Assembly: GCA_035771175.1 (NCBI GenBank)
Contig: CM069590.1
Span: forward strand, 57,543,683-57,607,682
Length of the DNA: 64,000 nucleotides
Direction: 5' to 3'
From: Paratinospora sagittata
Lineage: Eukaryota; Streptophyta; Magnoliopsida; Ranunculales; Menispermaceae
Made by a program: the position numbers and the translations under genes. The notes beneath the pieces were generated by a model. That model searched no databases, was not told where the DNA came from, and worked only from the letters and a program-made list of their open reading frames with translations. This document shows, in pieces, positions 23,109-36,400 of the stretch; position 1 is the stretch's first letter; each line of letters starts with the position of its first letter.

Positions 23109-24482
23109 ATGCTTTCCGTAGAGCAATCCAAACCCCAAATTCGCAACAAAACCACCACTTCCTTTCTCTCCGACGGCTTCGTCTTCGCCGGCGGAGCCTT
23201 CGTCGCTCTCTTACTCCTCTGGGCTTTCTGTTCTTTCTCCAACCCTAACCCTAACCCCTCCAATTTCTCTTCATCATTCACCAAATTCAAACCCTCCGAC
23301 GTTTCAAACGACGCATTCACACAGCAGCAGAATTACGCAGAAGATCAAAGTAGTAGTAAACCTAGTCGTAATCTCCGTTACGACCCTCCCGATCCAACCT
23401 TCTACGACGACCCAAATCTCAGCTACTCAATCGAACAACCCATCAAGAACTGGGACGAGAAACGAAGAACCTGGCTCAAACACCATCCATCTTTCGCAAT
23501 CGGTGCACAAGATCGAATCCTCTTAGTCACAGGATCCCAGTCGGAGCCTTGCCGGAGCCCCGTCGGCGACCATCTTTTGCTACGATTCTTCAAGAACAAG
23601 CTCGATTACGCCCGAATCCACGGCCACGACATCTTCTACAACAACGCGTTACTCCACCCGAAAATGACCACTTTCTGGGCCAAGCTCCCACTCGTCCGAT
23701 CCGCGATGATATCTCACCCAGAAGCCGAGTGGATCTGGTGGGTCGACTCGGACGCGGCCTTCACCGACATGGACTTCAAGCTTCCTCTACAAAAGTACAA
23801 AAACCACAACCTAATAGTCCATGGCTGGCCCAAAATGGTGTATGAGATGCACAGCTGGGTGAGCCTAAACGCTGGAGTTTTCTTGATTCGGAATTGTCAA
23901 TGGTCCATGGACTTCATGGACGTTTGGGCCAAGATGGGCCCGCAAACGCCAGATTACAACACGTGGAGCAAGGTCCAGAAGTCGACGTTGCCGGATAAGC
24001 TGTACCCGGAAGCAGACGATCAGTCCGGGCTGGTTTACTTGCTCTTGAAAGAGAATGAGAAGTGGGGGCATAAGATTTATTTGGAAAATGAGTTCTATTT
24101 TGAAGGGTATTGGGAAGAGATTGTGGGGAAATTGAGGAATGTTAGTGAGAAGTATTTGGAGATTGAGAGGAGAGTGAGTGGTTTGAGAAGGAGACATGCG
24201 GAGAGAGTGAACGAGTGGTATGGTGAGATGAGAGAGGCGTATTTGAAGGATGCTGGGTATGGGAAGGAAGGTTGGAGAAGGCCGTTTATTACGCATTTTA
24301 CTGGGTGTGAGCCTTGTAGTGGGAATCATAATGAGATTTATAGTGGAGAGAGTTGCTGGAATGGAATGCAGATGGTGCTTAATTTCGCGGATAATCAGGT
24401 TTTGCGAGGGTATGGATTCTTGCGGCGTGATTTGCTTAATTCGTCGTTGATCTCTCCATTGCCCTTTGATTATCCCGCGTGA
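23109..24482 (+). CDS. GT34 glycosyltransferase (galactomannan galactosyltransferase/GT6-like)
   Basis: Golgi type II membrane glycosyltransferase of CAZy family GT34, which contains xyloglucan xylosyltransferases and galactomannan alpha-1,6-galactosyltransferases. Single exon, 457 residues, a normal length. The ATG at 23109 starts MLSVEQSKPQ; the open frame extends six codons further upstream but without another ATG. One hydrophobic anchor lies at about residues 22-42, followed by a low-complexity stem (NPNPNP, Ser-rich) and a catalytic domain from about 115. Key motifs: RILLVTGSQ (136-144), the metal-binding DSD at 213-215 within WIWWVDSDAAFTDMD, HGWPKMVYEMHSWVSLNAGVF, and DQSGLVYLLL, which favours the galactosyltransferase-like GT6/GT7 branch over xyloglucan xylosyltransferases. 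Donor and acceptor are inferred. Base composition changes sharply within the exon. Confidence 0.93.
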   Translation: MLSVEQSKPQIRNKTTTSFLSDGFVFAGGAFVALLLLWAFCSFSNPNPNPSNFSSSFTKFKPSDVSNDAFTQQQNYAEDQSSSKPSRNLRYDPPDPTFYDDPNLSYSIEQPIKNWDEKRRTWLKHHPSFAIGAQDRILLVTGSQSEPCRSPVGDHLLLRFFKNKLDYARIHGHDIFYNNALLHPKMTTFWAKLPLVRSAMISHPEAEWIWWVDSDAAFTDMDFKLPLQKYKNHNLIVHGWPKMVYEMHSWVSLNAGVFLIRNCQWSMDFMDVWAKMGPQTPDYNTWSKVQKSTLPDKLYPEADDQSGLVYLLLKENEKWGHKIYLENEFYFEGYWEEIVGKLRNVSEKYLEIERRVSGLRRRHAERVNEWYGEMREAYLKDAGYGKEGWRRPFITHFTGCEPCSGNHNEIYSGESCWNGMQMVLNFADNQVLRGYGFLRRDLLNSSLISPLPFDYPA

Positions 24483-27400
24483 GTGATATAGAATATAGTA
24501 TATGACATGACTCTCAAGCAATATGAAGGGTTTTGAAGTATTGCTAGGACGTTTCCGCCTTCATCAATCCTCTTTGTTTGAAAGGTACGTTTGAAAGCTA
24601 CAAAACTAATGGTAGTTTCTAATGGGTGCACGAGAAAAATTGCGACTTGTTATGGGGTTTTATGAACATGGAGATTTTAGTAGTAAGAGCGAAAGCAGAG
24701 AGTGTGTAGTTTAATTAGAGGGACGGTTGTTTATGTGCCTCTAATGTGTATATATATATATGTCTGTTCTTACTGATATTAAATACATTCGAATGTGTAA
24801 GTTAATCATGGAAGAATGACATGTTTAATTAAAAATGCGAGACAAGTTCGAATTCTCCAAGTAGTATCAGATACGAAAAATACATCAAATCCTAGTTCAT
24901 TCTGATAACGAGAGGAATAATTGAATGGGTGACTTGGATTTGATGTCGGGCTATGACTGAGAAATAGCTGAGGTAGCGAGTAATACCTCCTAAGATGAAG
25001 AAGGTTCAATGATAAAGAATTTATAAATTGTGTTGTGCGAGTTAATTGGGGTTTACTTGCTATTGTTAGTATTGTATGGACTATATAAGGGATGCCCACT
25101 AGTTGTGTAGGCCTATATATGCTTCTTATGAAATATAAAAATCTCTTTCAATAAAGTTCGATTATATATTCATGTTTGTAAAATCACTATATATGATGTA
25201 TAAAAAAAAAGTCGAGCAAATGAATCAAGTAATATTTGCAGATTTAGATGTTTTATAAAATATAATACTTGTTTGTTAGGATGTTTTACCTGAGTTTGAT
25301 TGAGGAAGCAGCTAATCTCTAACATTGGTGTATCAGCCAAAAATAAAAATAAAAAACAGTGGTGGCGCAATAGTAATACAAAGCACACTATGTCACTCGC
25401 GCCCATGATGTGTGATTTTTGAAGGCAATCTGAAAACTGCAGTTCATAATCTAAGAGAGCAGTGCTTACTAAACGCATTTAGAAAGTATATTTTCAAAAA
25501 CACCTATCTTACAATCATTAGATCACATTTTACTTTCTCCAATCATGTATTACACATGTTTCCTCTTGTGTTTCCAAGGCGTGCTATCTTATCATTTTCT
25601 AGTTTAAGGTATATACGCAAATCAACAGAAGCCAATGCCCAGATAACTATGAATGAGGAAGGAAAAAAGGCCAACTATAGACCAAATGATTCAAATCCAA
25701 ATACTAAAACAAGAAATACTAAGGCCCCTTAATTCTTGATTTGGATCCAATTTCTTTTTATGTCCTTAAATCTAACAAGCAGCATTTGATTGTGTTTTTC
25801 TCAAGCTCCAAAGGTGGCTTGATACCGCACGATGTGCCCAATCTGCAAAAGGAGACTTGGGATTGTCAAAGATTGTGTGTTTCTCAAGTATTGGTGATTG
25901 TTAAAACTATGTTGTGCATGAAATACATGATTCGAGACTTGATTCAAAGATCAAATGTTTTGCGATATAATATGTCACTTAACTGAGTTACTATGAAGTG
26001 TTTTGTTGTATTTTGCCGTATATATCAATTTTTCATAGTATAACAGAGAGAGAACCGTACCCATTGTATTGAAACTTGCTTAAAGAGATAGTAAGGGAAG
26101 TTTAGTCTATTCTATAATATCTCAATTGGTTTAATACTACGTTGGCTTTGAATCCTACCACCTATCTATCTCATGAATCTATTATCAGATCAAGCACATT
26201 ACTAATGATCCATGGATTGTTGAGAGTATATATAGACTAAAAAATCTCACTCTCATTACTATTGTGACATTTTAATTTTTATCACAAAATACCCGTCGAC
26301 CTGCTCGGTCCTTGTGCTTGGGCCGAGTTGATTCAAACCTAAAATCTGTACAGACTGTACTCACAGGCCTCAAAAAGAAAACTCTTGACTGGACCAGGGC
26401 AAAAAATCTTACAATGATATAACCTCAACTTGAATTGGGCTTGAGCATGAGGGGCCCAGAATTGCCTTATATTCAGCCCAATCTTATTAAAAAAGTAAAT
26501 ATAGTTAAAACAATCCCATCAATTTGCCTAAGGGTTGTTATAATGTACGTAACTTACACGAACCATTTAAGGAACAGTTGTGGCTAAGAATGAGATTTTG
26601 ATTTTGAGTCTGAATTCGTGCTTACTCTTATGCGCCTATTTTAATAAAAGACTACTTAATGTCATGTACTATTTTTAACTCCAGAATAGTCTCGTTCACG
26701 CAAAAAGGTTAAAAGCGGGGATAATGAGGTTAAAGACCGAAAAAAATAAAAATAAAAATCAATATAATCAACATAATTTTTAGCAAGATTCTAATTAGCA
26801 TAATCACTCATTTGGGTTTTTTTTTTTTAACATCTTTAATTTTGGTCAATTCTAATTTCATTTACATAATTTTGGTCACTTCTAATTTCATTTACAAATC
26901 TACCTAATGGAATTCTCATATGTAAAAACCATATATGTCGGCCAAAATTATTGGCTTGAGGGAGTGGAAATATGGGCCCCTTCCGAGGTGTCCTTTGAAT
27001 TAATGGTCGTACCAACTTGAAGTATTTATGGTATGGGGACGACACATTGCTTTGGTTTCGGAGATTTCAGCTATTTGGAAATGCATATCCTTTGAATATT
27101 TGATAGTATTCACCGTCAATTCTCGTCCACATTTCCTCTTAATCTGATTCTGATTTTTCAGATTTTTTTTCCTCTTATATATTATGTTTCTTATCACGGA
27201 GTTCACATTCTCTCCCACTCTAACTTACATCCCACCTTTGGATATCAAACAAATTACTTTTATTATTAGACTTTACATCAGGTTTTTATTTTAAGTAGCA
27301 GGGTAGTAATTTAATTGGTTGAAAAATTAAGTATAAGTAGGATTCAGTTTTAGATCTAGAGTTAAAGGCAGGATGTGCCCTTATTTATCTTTCTTTTATT

Positions 27401-28039
27401 AAGATGGTCAACTTAAATGTTTCTGTCATGTTAGAATGAGTACACCTTCAAGATACAAAAAACTAGTAATTAAAAAATAAAAAAATAAAAAAATAAAAAA
27501 TGAAGTGGCAGTAATTGTTAATAATACAGGCAGAGGAAGCAGATTCATTGAATCAACTAATTTCATGTGATTCTTATGTTAAAAGAGAACTGCTTTATCA
27601 AATTAATTTGAGTAAGTTTTTTTTTTTTTTTTTGTATTACTTGTAAGTCTTAGAATTGAGATACACGTACATGTGCTGTGCAATCCATCTGGGCTTGGAA
27701 TTGCTTAAATCCAAAAGGGTCATTTCTCTTAGTATTTCAACGTGCAAGCTAAATTATTTAGAGACATTAAATCAACGGTGACCTTTTGACCAAATTGTTA
27801 GAACCATTACCTTGTTGATAATATCTATCATATCATATATGAATCAATTATTATTTGAAAGTTGTGTCCCACCCGCATGCTCTGATTCGTTAATCAACTG
27901 AGTTGTTCCAAATTTTGAATAATTGAGTTTTGGATCTAAGCATATAATTGGTCCTAGCTAGGCATGAATAACATAAAAGCAAACAAGTGGTTACTTCAAT
28001 CAAAATGGGCGGAGTCTCAAAATTATTCTTATATAGAAG
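24483..28039. other. Intergenic, no gene recognised
   Basis: Contains the presumed 3' UTR of the GT34 gene (to about 24,790) and then 3.2 kb of AT-rich DNA. A segment near 24,960-25,110, with a TATATAAGGG motif, looks like retroelement LTR debris but I found no partner end. A-rich stretches occur at 27,475-27,500 and a T run at 27,619-27,633. Small open frames have no recognisable motif. Confidence 0.5.
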
Positions 28040-28163
28040 AGTATTATTTTTCGAGACATCCTTATTAGACAGGTCTATCATTTCGTTCTTACTTCGAACG
28101 AAAACTACTCTCATATCCAAAAAGTACGATAATACTTCGTGGAAAACCCAAAAAAAAAAAAAA
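28040..28163 (+). mobile_element. SINE 3' part, relative of the 31.3-kb copy
   Basis: Shares the order CATCCTTATTAGACAGGTCTATCA, CGAACGAAAACTACTCTCATATCC (each shown here only as blocks) and a terminal A-run (28148-28163) with the better preserved SINE at 31,298. The head with the Pol III boxes is not recognisable, so the copy is truncated or heavily decayed. Confidence 0.55.
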
Positions 28164-31100
28164 ACAAGACAGTAATGTTTTTGTTTAATATTTGAATTGG
28201 ATATTTATGAAAAACATGGCAATCATACTATTAAACAAAATGCTTTTTTTTAAGTCATATATGCAATTTTATGGTCTTTTGTTTCAACACAGAAAATACT
28301 ATTAAATCCTATTAACATCACACATGTTTTAAATTTATTAGAACATAACAATATATACATACTACCATAATTTCATGTGGAGAAGTTGCTATATTGACAA
28401 ATACTATGATCTATATATGGCATATCATACCCCAATGAGTACATAGGAAACCTTGAATTTTCAGCACATATATTAGGTGAAAGCAAAAGTTCTTTGGGTT
28501 TCCAATAATGCCAAAAGAAGATGGTCTTCAATTCATGAATTGGCTTTATAAGTTGAATGAGACTCGATGTGATAGATGACTTGATATGAAAATTATCAAA
28601 GTTGAAAATAATTCACAAACAAGTGGATAGCTAAAACTAGCTCAAATAAATTAGCAATAATAAAGAAAAAATTATTTAAATTATATATTTCTTGAAGTGG
28701 TCAAACCTTGACATATAACTCTGGACGGGGAGGGGACCATTATGGCTCATGAAAGCTTACAATCAATATTTTTGAGACTATCAATAATATCTCTAATTAA
28801 TGTGAATGCATAGAGTTTTTCTTTGATGCTCTTGAAGACTTGAAAACAAGAGAACAAAGAATTATTGCTATCCATATATAATTTCAAATCTCATTTAAGA
28901 CATCAATTACTTAGTGGTGTATAATTATTGATATCTAAAGAGCTGTTAATTAAATTGTCATTTTCAATTCCTATGTTCATCATTTCATTGCATATATGTT
29001 TCTTCCTATTTGTCTCATATAGGAAGGTTGTTTTGGAAAATATAATAAAAATGTATGGTAGGACACATATCCAGTTAAAACATCATCTAATACATACAAA
29101 TGTTCCTTGTATGTTTGACAACCAATAATTACCCTTGTTTATTACAAATCAAAAGGTGACAGAAAAGTATTATTTTGTAACATATATACACTCTTACCAT
29201 AAAATCCTATATATGATGTATTCCTTTACTTTATATCACTCACGAATAATGTACAACAAGAAAAAGAGAAAACTCTGATAAATAAGAAGTTGGGTTCGAG
29301 TTTGGTTTAAGCCCAACTTCATGTTGTAGCTCTACAAGCCCATTGCTCAACCTAGCTTTCTTTATGATGACATAGATACTATACAATATCAAGTGGATAT
29401 AGCAAGTTAACCGTTACTAAAAGTACAACCAAATGCATGCATCGTGGGCATGTTTAGTACAGTTTTTACAATAAAAATAATAATAGTAATTTACAATTAC
29501 TTTAAAAATATAAATAATAGCAAATTCTCTAAAACCGTAAACATTGCCAAATATCGTGAAAATTGTTTCGATTCTAAAAGTAGTTTGTAACCACGTATGT
29601 AGGGCTAACATTGAAAGAAGTGTGAGCATTCTGCGATAAATAAATAAATAAATAAATAAAGTCATATTGTCCCCCACTCTATATTTCATTTTCTAAGAAA
29701 AGAGGAGGATGTGTTGTCTTTGTTTGAAAGTGGAGGATTTGCTGTTGCATTTGGGTTGATAGGGATAAGAGTAGGGGATGGTGACAGTAATGTAATGAAG
29801 GGGGAGAGAGAAAAATGTTTAGAAAGATTGGAGGTAAGATGAGTCTATATAAGAGGTGAGGTGGGGTAGAAGATGAGTGAGTACCACAGATAGAATAATC
29901 CATATTTGTATATATATATCCAAGTGGATCTGAAGGTGGTCCATTTCATCCATGCTCATCTTCATTTCTTTCCAATCTTCAGTTTCTAATTAGTTAAACT
30001 AATTAACCAATTCCCATCATTTTGCATCAAATTAACCCTTGATTTTGCTCTATTATATATGTTTTCTATTCTAGACCAAAATTTTTTATATATAGCACTT
30101 ATCATTAAATTAAATTAAGCTTATATATGTATACATACAGAAATGACTGCACTGCAGTGGACCTCCAACTGCATGTTTTGTGGTATAAAGTGAGTAATAT
30201 TGGATATATATATGGATGTATATACTGTGACCAACCAACATGAAATGAAGGGCTATATTCTTAGCTTCATACCTTTTTGTTGGATGGGCCCATTACATAT
30301 ATGTAGTTATTTATATATAAGCACGTACTTAGATTTTAAAATATGATTTTTTCATAAAAAAAAAACTATATATAATTACATGTTTATGGTAAGATTAGAA
30401 ACTTGACAAAAAAATAATTATATAAGTATTTTGGAATTTAAACATTATCCTGACAAACTGGTGGAAGTAAGGCCAGCACGTACCTTATTCAAAAGTACCA
30501 TATGGTCTTGCATTAAGATCAGAATGCGAGCCCAATATTACTGGTTTTAAGAAATCATGGCCCTACTTGACACAGTGGCAATAAAATCCGTATAATACAA
30601 AATAATGGCGTCAAAAGTTTGGCATAAAATGAACGTGATTGATTCATGCAGTTGAAATATGATCGAGAGGATGAAGATATGATAAGGTTGGAATTAATTA
30701 ATTTTATATAGCTTCCATCCAAGACTATATAGAAAAGATGTGACTCTTGCAGATAAATAACCAAAAATATATATATAACTTGGAGATATTATTGAGGCAA
30801 GCTTGGCCCATTTCTTGTTTGGTGGAAATAAAAGGGTGCAGCAATGGCGCCGTACCATTTAATGGCCACTTAATTTCGTTTATCAATCCATCGGGACCTT
30901 GAAATTCGTTGACCCCTCTTCCCTTCCTTGACGATAAGTATATATATATATATATATATATGAAAATACTAAAGAGTTTAAAATCTCTACATTAATTGCT
31001 ATACAAATATGATGTGTCAAGCCTTTACATAAAATTTCAAAGTGTGTTGTGTTGATTAAGAAATCTTAAGATCTAATGCGGCAATGATTTATACTAAATA

Positions 31101-31285
31101 ATGTAATATTTTCAATCCCTCTAACAATGCTTCTGTATATATATAGCATATATCTTTAACAATTTAATTGGTCTATTCTGTTAAGCTAATAATTATAGAG
31201 GCAAAGAAAATTCTAAAATAACATTAACAAAAATAATAAAATTATTTATAATATTATAAATATAGGTTTAGCTCTTGATAGAATG
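28164..31285. other. Intergenic, no gene recognised
   Basis: Three kilobases of AT-rich DNA with a (TAAA)n run at 29,636-29,660 and a (TA)n run near 30,938-30,960. No open frame shows conserved domain features. Confidence 0.55.
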
Positions 31286-31297
31286 AAATGGAGAAAG

Positions 31298-31491
31298 TAG
31301 CTACCAACTAGTGGTTGGCTCAGTAGAGGTAAGCTGATCAATCTCAAGGTCGTCCCTGTATAAAAGTTTCAGAGTTCAATTCTTGAAGGGACCCTCCTTA
31401 AAAGAGGCCTACTATTATACTTCCGTCTCGAACGAAGATTAGTCTCGTACCTAAAAGAGTGTAAGGATATCGGAAACTTAAAAAAAAAAGT
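31298..31491 (+). mobile_element. tRNA-derived SINE with target site duplication
   Basis: A box-like TGGCTCAGTAGAGG starts at 31316 and B box-like AGTTCAATTCT lies at 31373-31383, giving tRNA-like spacing. The body reads CGAACGAAGATTAGTCTCG near 31,428 and ends in a run of A at 31,480-31,489. Flanks AAATGGAGAAAG (31286-31297) and AAATGGAAAAAG (31492-31503) match at 11 of 12 positions, a typical SINE target duplication. Relatives lie at 28,040 and, inverted, at 36,665. Confidence 0.78.
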
Positions 31492-31503
31492 AAATGGAAA
31501 AAG

Positions 31504-32100
31504 CAACAGATCTACATAGCTAATAGTAGAAAAAATGTACTTTATTGAGTTAAGTTAAGATAAGAAATGAGGTCCATTGATGAGTTACTTATAAAAGAAG
31601 GCTGGGTAGGATTTGAATCCATAATTTATTCTGAAAATCTTTCGCAATAAAATTGATAAAGGGGGAGTAAATCATAACTGAAAAAATATTTAATTAAGGT
31701 TGATAATTAAGTGGGAGTTATCACAAAATTATTAGTTGAAGTTAAGGAAACATAAAAGCCAATTCGATGATTAAAAGGGCACGGCAGTTAATGACAATGA
31801 AAAGGTCATGAAAAAAGGGATCGCCAATCATGATGAATCTCCTTTTATAATACACACAGACAAAGGAAAGAAAGTCTCCTTTAGCTAGCTAGCTAGCTAG
31901 CATCACCAACCCCCCACCCATGTTATGTTATCCTTTTTTCTTCACCAAATTAAAACTCTCGATCTTCAACATGTCGCCTCTCGTAACTGTTGATGTCTTT
32001 GTCCTATCGTGTGATTGATTCTTGCTGGGTTCTAAAAAGTGCCTCTCCTTTTGACTTGTGTCGTCGTTGTTGTTTATGTGATTATGTCAATTGAATTGGT

Positions 32101-32132
<32 letters not shown>

Positions 32133-33149
32133 CTTATTTGCTCTCGTTGCTGGCAAATTAAGAGGAAGATGAGTAAGTAAGCCAAAATGACAGATTTTCT
32201 TAGCATGACATGTCACTATATGTAATTAATAGATCATCCCATAATGTACCCAAAAAAAAAAAAAATCATCCCAATATAAAATAAAATAAAAAAATCTAAT
32301 TAAAACAACCCAAAATATTAAATCAAAATAATATTCAGCTGATTTGTTAATATCTATATTGAATTGATATACATAGTTAGCTCTTATGAAAGCTATAGCT
32401 TTTAGATCAAGCCTTGACATTGGAGCCTTATTATACTGGAAGTCTTATGTTTAAAGTTCCTCACAAGCATTTGTTTGTTTCTCTCATTATTAATCATATC
32501 ATTCCTTCTTATTATAAATCCAGTCTAGTCTAGGTGCCATTAAAAATATGCATGGGAGTGTTAATATTTGTATTTTCTTGATATACATAATTAGGCCCCT
32601 ACTTGGTGGTGATTCTAGTGTAAGCTAGCTTGTTGATTTTGTGTCAACTCATTGATTTGATGCCAATAGTCATAATATGATCTAAATATTAGTAGTTTTT
32701 TTTTTATCTTCTCTTTTTTACGTGGTGACTCATTACATCAGTTTGGTATGATTTTAAGTAGTAGCTTAATATGTATTGTTGGATATCCACCTATCGGTTA
32801 CAGGGTTTTGAATTCAACAGCTTCTAACATAATATCAGAACTTCAATTTTATAAGAGGCTTTAGGTTGTACATAAAGGAGAGTATTTATAATTGCTTCAT
32901 ATACATTATTAGACCTTTATCTATCTACTTTGAATTCAATGATTTCTAATATTTCTAACCATTAAAAAAAAAGAAAAAAAAAGAAAATTAAGTCGAAATA
33001 AATAAATAAATAAATAAATAAAACAGGTGTAATTCAAACACTTTACATATAGCAAGAGAGACAATGGTTTTGGGCTTTTAAGGTTCTTTAGTATATACTT
33101 GACGAATAAAAACCAAAGAAGGATTCATTCATGATTATGACTAAAGAAA
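31504..33149. other. Intergenic with microsatellites and an LTR-like fragment
   Basis: No gene is seen. There is a self-complementary (AGCT)n run near 31,883-31,901, a (TC)n microsatellite at 32,108-32,132, and a repeat near 32,770-32,870 (TGTATTGTTGGATATCC then TTGAATTCAACAGC) related to the LTR-like sequence at 3,246. An (AAAT)n run lies at 32,996-33,022. Confidence 0.6.
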
Positions 33150-33497
33150 TTAATGCATGGGTATGGTAAGATCAGAAGCAGACTGGTGGCTCCAAAAATG
33201 GAGGGGCTTCTTCGCTTTTATAACTATAGTAGATGATGATGATGCATGATAATGGGGGGGCATTGGATACTCTGAGGTTGAGGAGGGGGGATTCATGAGT
33301 TTGGACAAATCACATTCATATTGGTACGCTTTGTACTGCTGAGTAGTAGTGAGTGAGAATCCTCGAAGAGACCCATATGATATCCAACCTGGCGCCTTAT
33401 AACTACAAGCAGTTGTGACGATGGTTACAGCAGTTATTAACAGTAGTTGCTTCTGCTCTTCCTTTGGACTCTTCCTTCTCTCTAACACTCTTAACAT
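33150..33497 (-). CDS. Hypothetical small ORF, 115 residues
   Basis: An open frame from the ATG at 33497 (MLRVLERRKSPKEEQKQ) to a stop at 33150. It has a short hydrophobic stretch (LLLITAVTIVTTA) followed by an aromatic/serine-rich tail (YKAYQYECDL, PPHYHASSSS). The region is less AT-rich than its flanks, and another frame overlaps it upstream to 33,624, so a spliced or different gene model is possible. I recognise no family. It could be chance. Confidence 0.25.
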   Translation of the reverse strand: MLRVLERRKSPKEEQKQLLLITAVTIVTTACSYKAPGWISYGSLRGFSLTTTQQYKAYQYECDLSKLMNPPSSTSEYPMPPHYHASSSSTIVIKAKKPLHFWSHQSASDLTIPMH

Positions 33498-36400
33498 TGC
33501 CTCTGCTTCTTGGACTCCTCTCAATAAACACCGAGAAGGCCCTGCATTCTGCCTTGCCGTGCATCACCCTCTTATCCCTTAAACAGTCCCTTTGGTCCCA
33601 CCATGCACGTGGAAGTGTGTACATTGTTCTTTATTATTTTCTTATGCTCAAATGATTTAACTTTTTTTTTTTTTTTATTCCATGGATTATTACCCAATCA
33701 AATTGTCAAGTTAAATTTCTGAGCGATGGCCTTACGTGCATTGTTAGGTCTACCTAGATTATTGGTTGAGTAGTTCGTTGGAAGGGTCTGAATTTTTATT
33801 AGTATTAATATTATCCTCAACTTAACTATTTTTGGGCTCAGTATGAGATTTTACTTTAAAAGAGCTCGGTACTAATAAGAGTGAGATCTTAATTTATATT
33901 GAGTGTGATAAACATGTTCATATTCGATATGAGACTATTATTTCAATTCACATATACCTAACAAATCATAGTTTTCGTTATGAAAATTAATAATGGCAAA
34001 GCATCCATAGAATGTGTACGTAGAAAATAAAAAAGACACAAAATTTTTATGTAGTTCGAAAAATTTTTATATTCACATAGTCCACCTGCACTCTTTACAT
34101 TATCAAATTGATTATTACAACAAAAGCCCTCTATTTTCCTGTGGCTCGCTTTCAATTTCTCTCTCAATCAAAGCCCTGCATACATAAGAGGTTTATATTT
34201 TAAATCGCAGAAGTGCAACCGTCACTCTTAAAACAAATTATGAATCTTATTCAACAAGAAAACCTAGTCTATGAAAAAAAAAAAAAAAAAGGTTTCACTT
34301 AGCATAGGTTTTAACATAGTATTTGAATTTTAACCCTTTTTGGTCTTATTGGTTCTAGCAATATTTATGAATGATTTAGAGTGATAAGACAAATAATGAA
34401 AATGATTTATAGAATTGGGTGATCATAATGGCGCACTAACAGATGGCACCAATTTTATGCAAAGGTACCTGGTATTGATGGGCTGTGCACAGATTGGGAC
34501 CAACCATTAAACTGCATTCAGAATGCCTTTAATTCAATTATAAGAGTTCAGAAAAAGGGACGGGCCAAGTTCACTGGTTCATGAGCTCATAATCAATATC
34601 TCCACTTAATTAAGGTGATGATCAGTCTCAGGCTCGTGAACACCGTTACTGCATCCATCAATTGGCAAAGTCAGTGAGCCAGCTTTCAACAAACAACAAC
34701 GACTAGGTGCTGAGAAATTAATCCATCCATGCATCCTTGAAACTACAAATGCTTTACATTGAGGCCTGTGCTAGATCTGCAGCATGCTAGTTTAATTTTG
34801 TTAGAAATCATTTAACCTAACAGTTATAATATGTGCATAATAACACATAGACTAGATTTCATAATTTATAAATTACAGATGCCTGCGAGGGGATCGACCT
34901 CCAGAATATTAAAAATTTGTTAATTACCGTGTTAAAAAACGGTTGACCTAAAAGCTATATATAATTAATTAATAAGTAGAGGCCTAACTATTTATATCTA
35001 ATGAAAATAACATTAACAACAAATCTTACACATACACGTTAACAAGTTTAAAAGAAAAGAGACTGCAAAAAGGAGAGGAGTTACTGATGAGTTGGGTTGT
35101 GAAGAAGATGAATGAAAGTGAAGATAAAGAGTTTAAAAGTTGAAAAATGAGGAGAAACCGACCCATGAAGCAGTAGCAGAGGTCGCAATCGATCATGCAC
35201 ATCCGACCCACACGAGGAGGGAGCATCCTTTTCAAGCATTGGTTGGAAGAATCATGGCTGCTTCTGTATGCACAGAATCCTGCTAAGAAACCAAGCTGTT
35301 GTTATCAATCACCCAAACGTCCACTTCAACTCAACAACACCCACGTCCCTCTATTTACTATAAGTTGCTAAATTCACCATTCGATTGTTTAGTTGTTTTT
35401 GAAAAGGGTCACACCAGCTGTTTGATCATCATTTACCCTGGTTGAGTTTCCTGTTCCTACTTTTATATTTTTTAACTTTATTTTTGTTTTTTTGTACTTG
35501 TAGCCCATTCACAAGGGCAAGCCCAACCCAATACAAAAAAGAGTTAAAACAATGAAAATATTATTCTAATTACAAAAAATACGATTTATACATGCAATTA
35601 CTCAACTTAACTCAATTAAATTTTTTTTTAATTATATGATGTCGACTATATAAATTTGTTTCTTTCACTCTGTTTTATTAAAGGCTAAATCAATTCTTTT
35701 ACATATAATAAATAAAAGTGTTATTACATTTTTTGCAGTTAATACAAGAAGTTAAAGAAAAAGTAACACATCCTACTATATACCTATAGTATCTTACAGT
35801 GGCACTATACATGCCTTTCCAGTTATATATATGCAATGGTCCCATGGACAGACTGCATTGGATGGTGGGTTTGAACATCTTCCATGTGCACCATGTGCCC
35901 TAATACTGTTCATAAATTGGCCATTTTGGTTGTCGAATAACACGGCTCCTTTGCTTCTTAATCAGGTTGCCCTCAACAACACCCCCCACCACCACTGTTA
36001 ATATATACATACATATAGTACGTCGGAAACTCCACGTACTACGACGCAAATGTCCAGAACCCATCTACGCCACCGCTGTGTTTCCAAGAGACCAAGATCT
36101 CAATTACAACACGAAAAATCATGCCCACATGGTGCAGTTGCACTTCCTATTGGAAGAAGCAACACTGCTCTGTTTTTTTTTTTTTTACCAAAAAAAAAAA
36201 TTACTAATTACTGATTACAGAGTTTTATTTGGGCTATGCTGTCTTACATATTACATTACATTACATGGATTTATAAGATTAAAGTGGGTGTGCACATGTA
36301 AAGTATGTGTATGTGTGCAAGTGGGCACATATGCAGGCGTGCCCACATGTACATGTGTGGGGAAGGGTTTAGGGTTAAATTACATTGAAGATCAAAACAA

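Noticed and set aside
23865..24521. A 218-codon open frame antisense to the GT34 gene.
   Set aside because: It lies opposite conserved catalytic motifs of GT34, shows no family resemblance, and is explained by the G-rich, C-poor composition of the coding strand there.
33958..34167. Possible solo LTR of a copia element (GTAGTTCG motif and nearby text).
   Set aside because: Only motif-level resemblance; no TG...CA ends or target duplication could be found.
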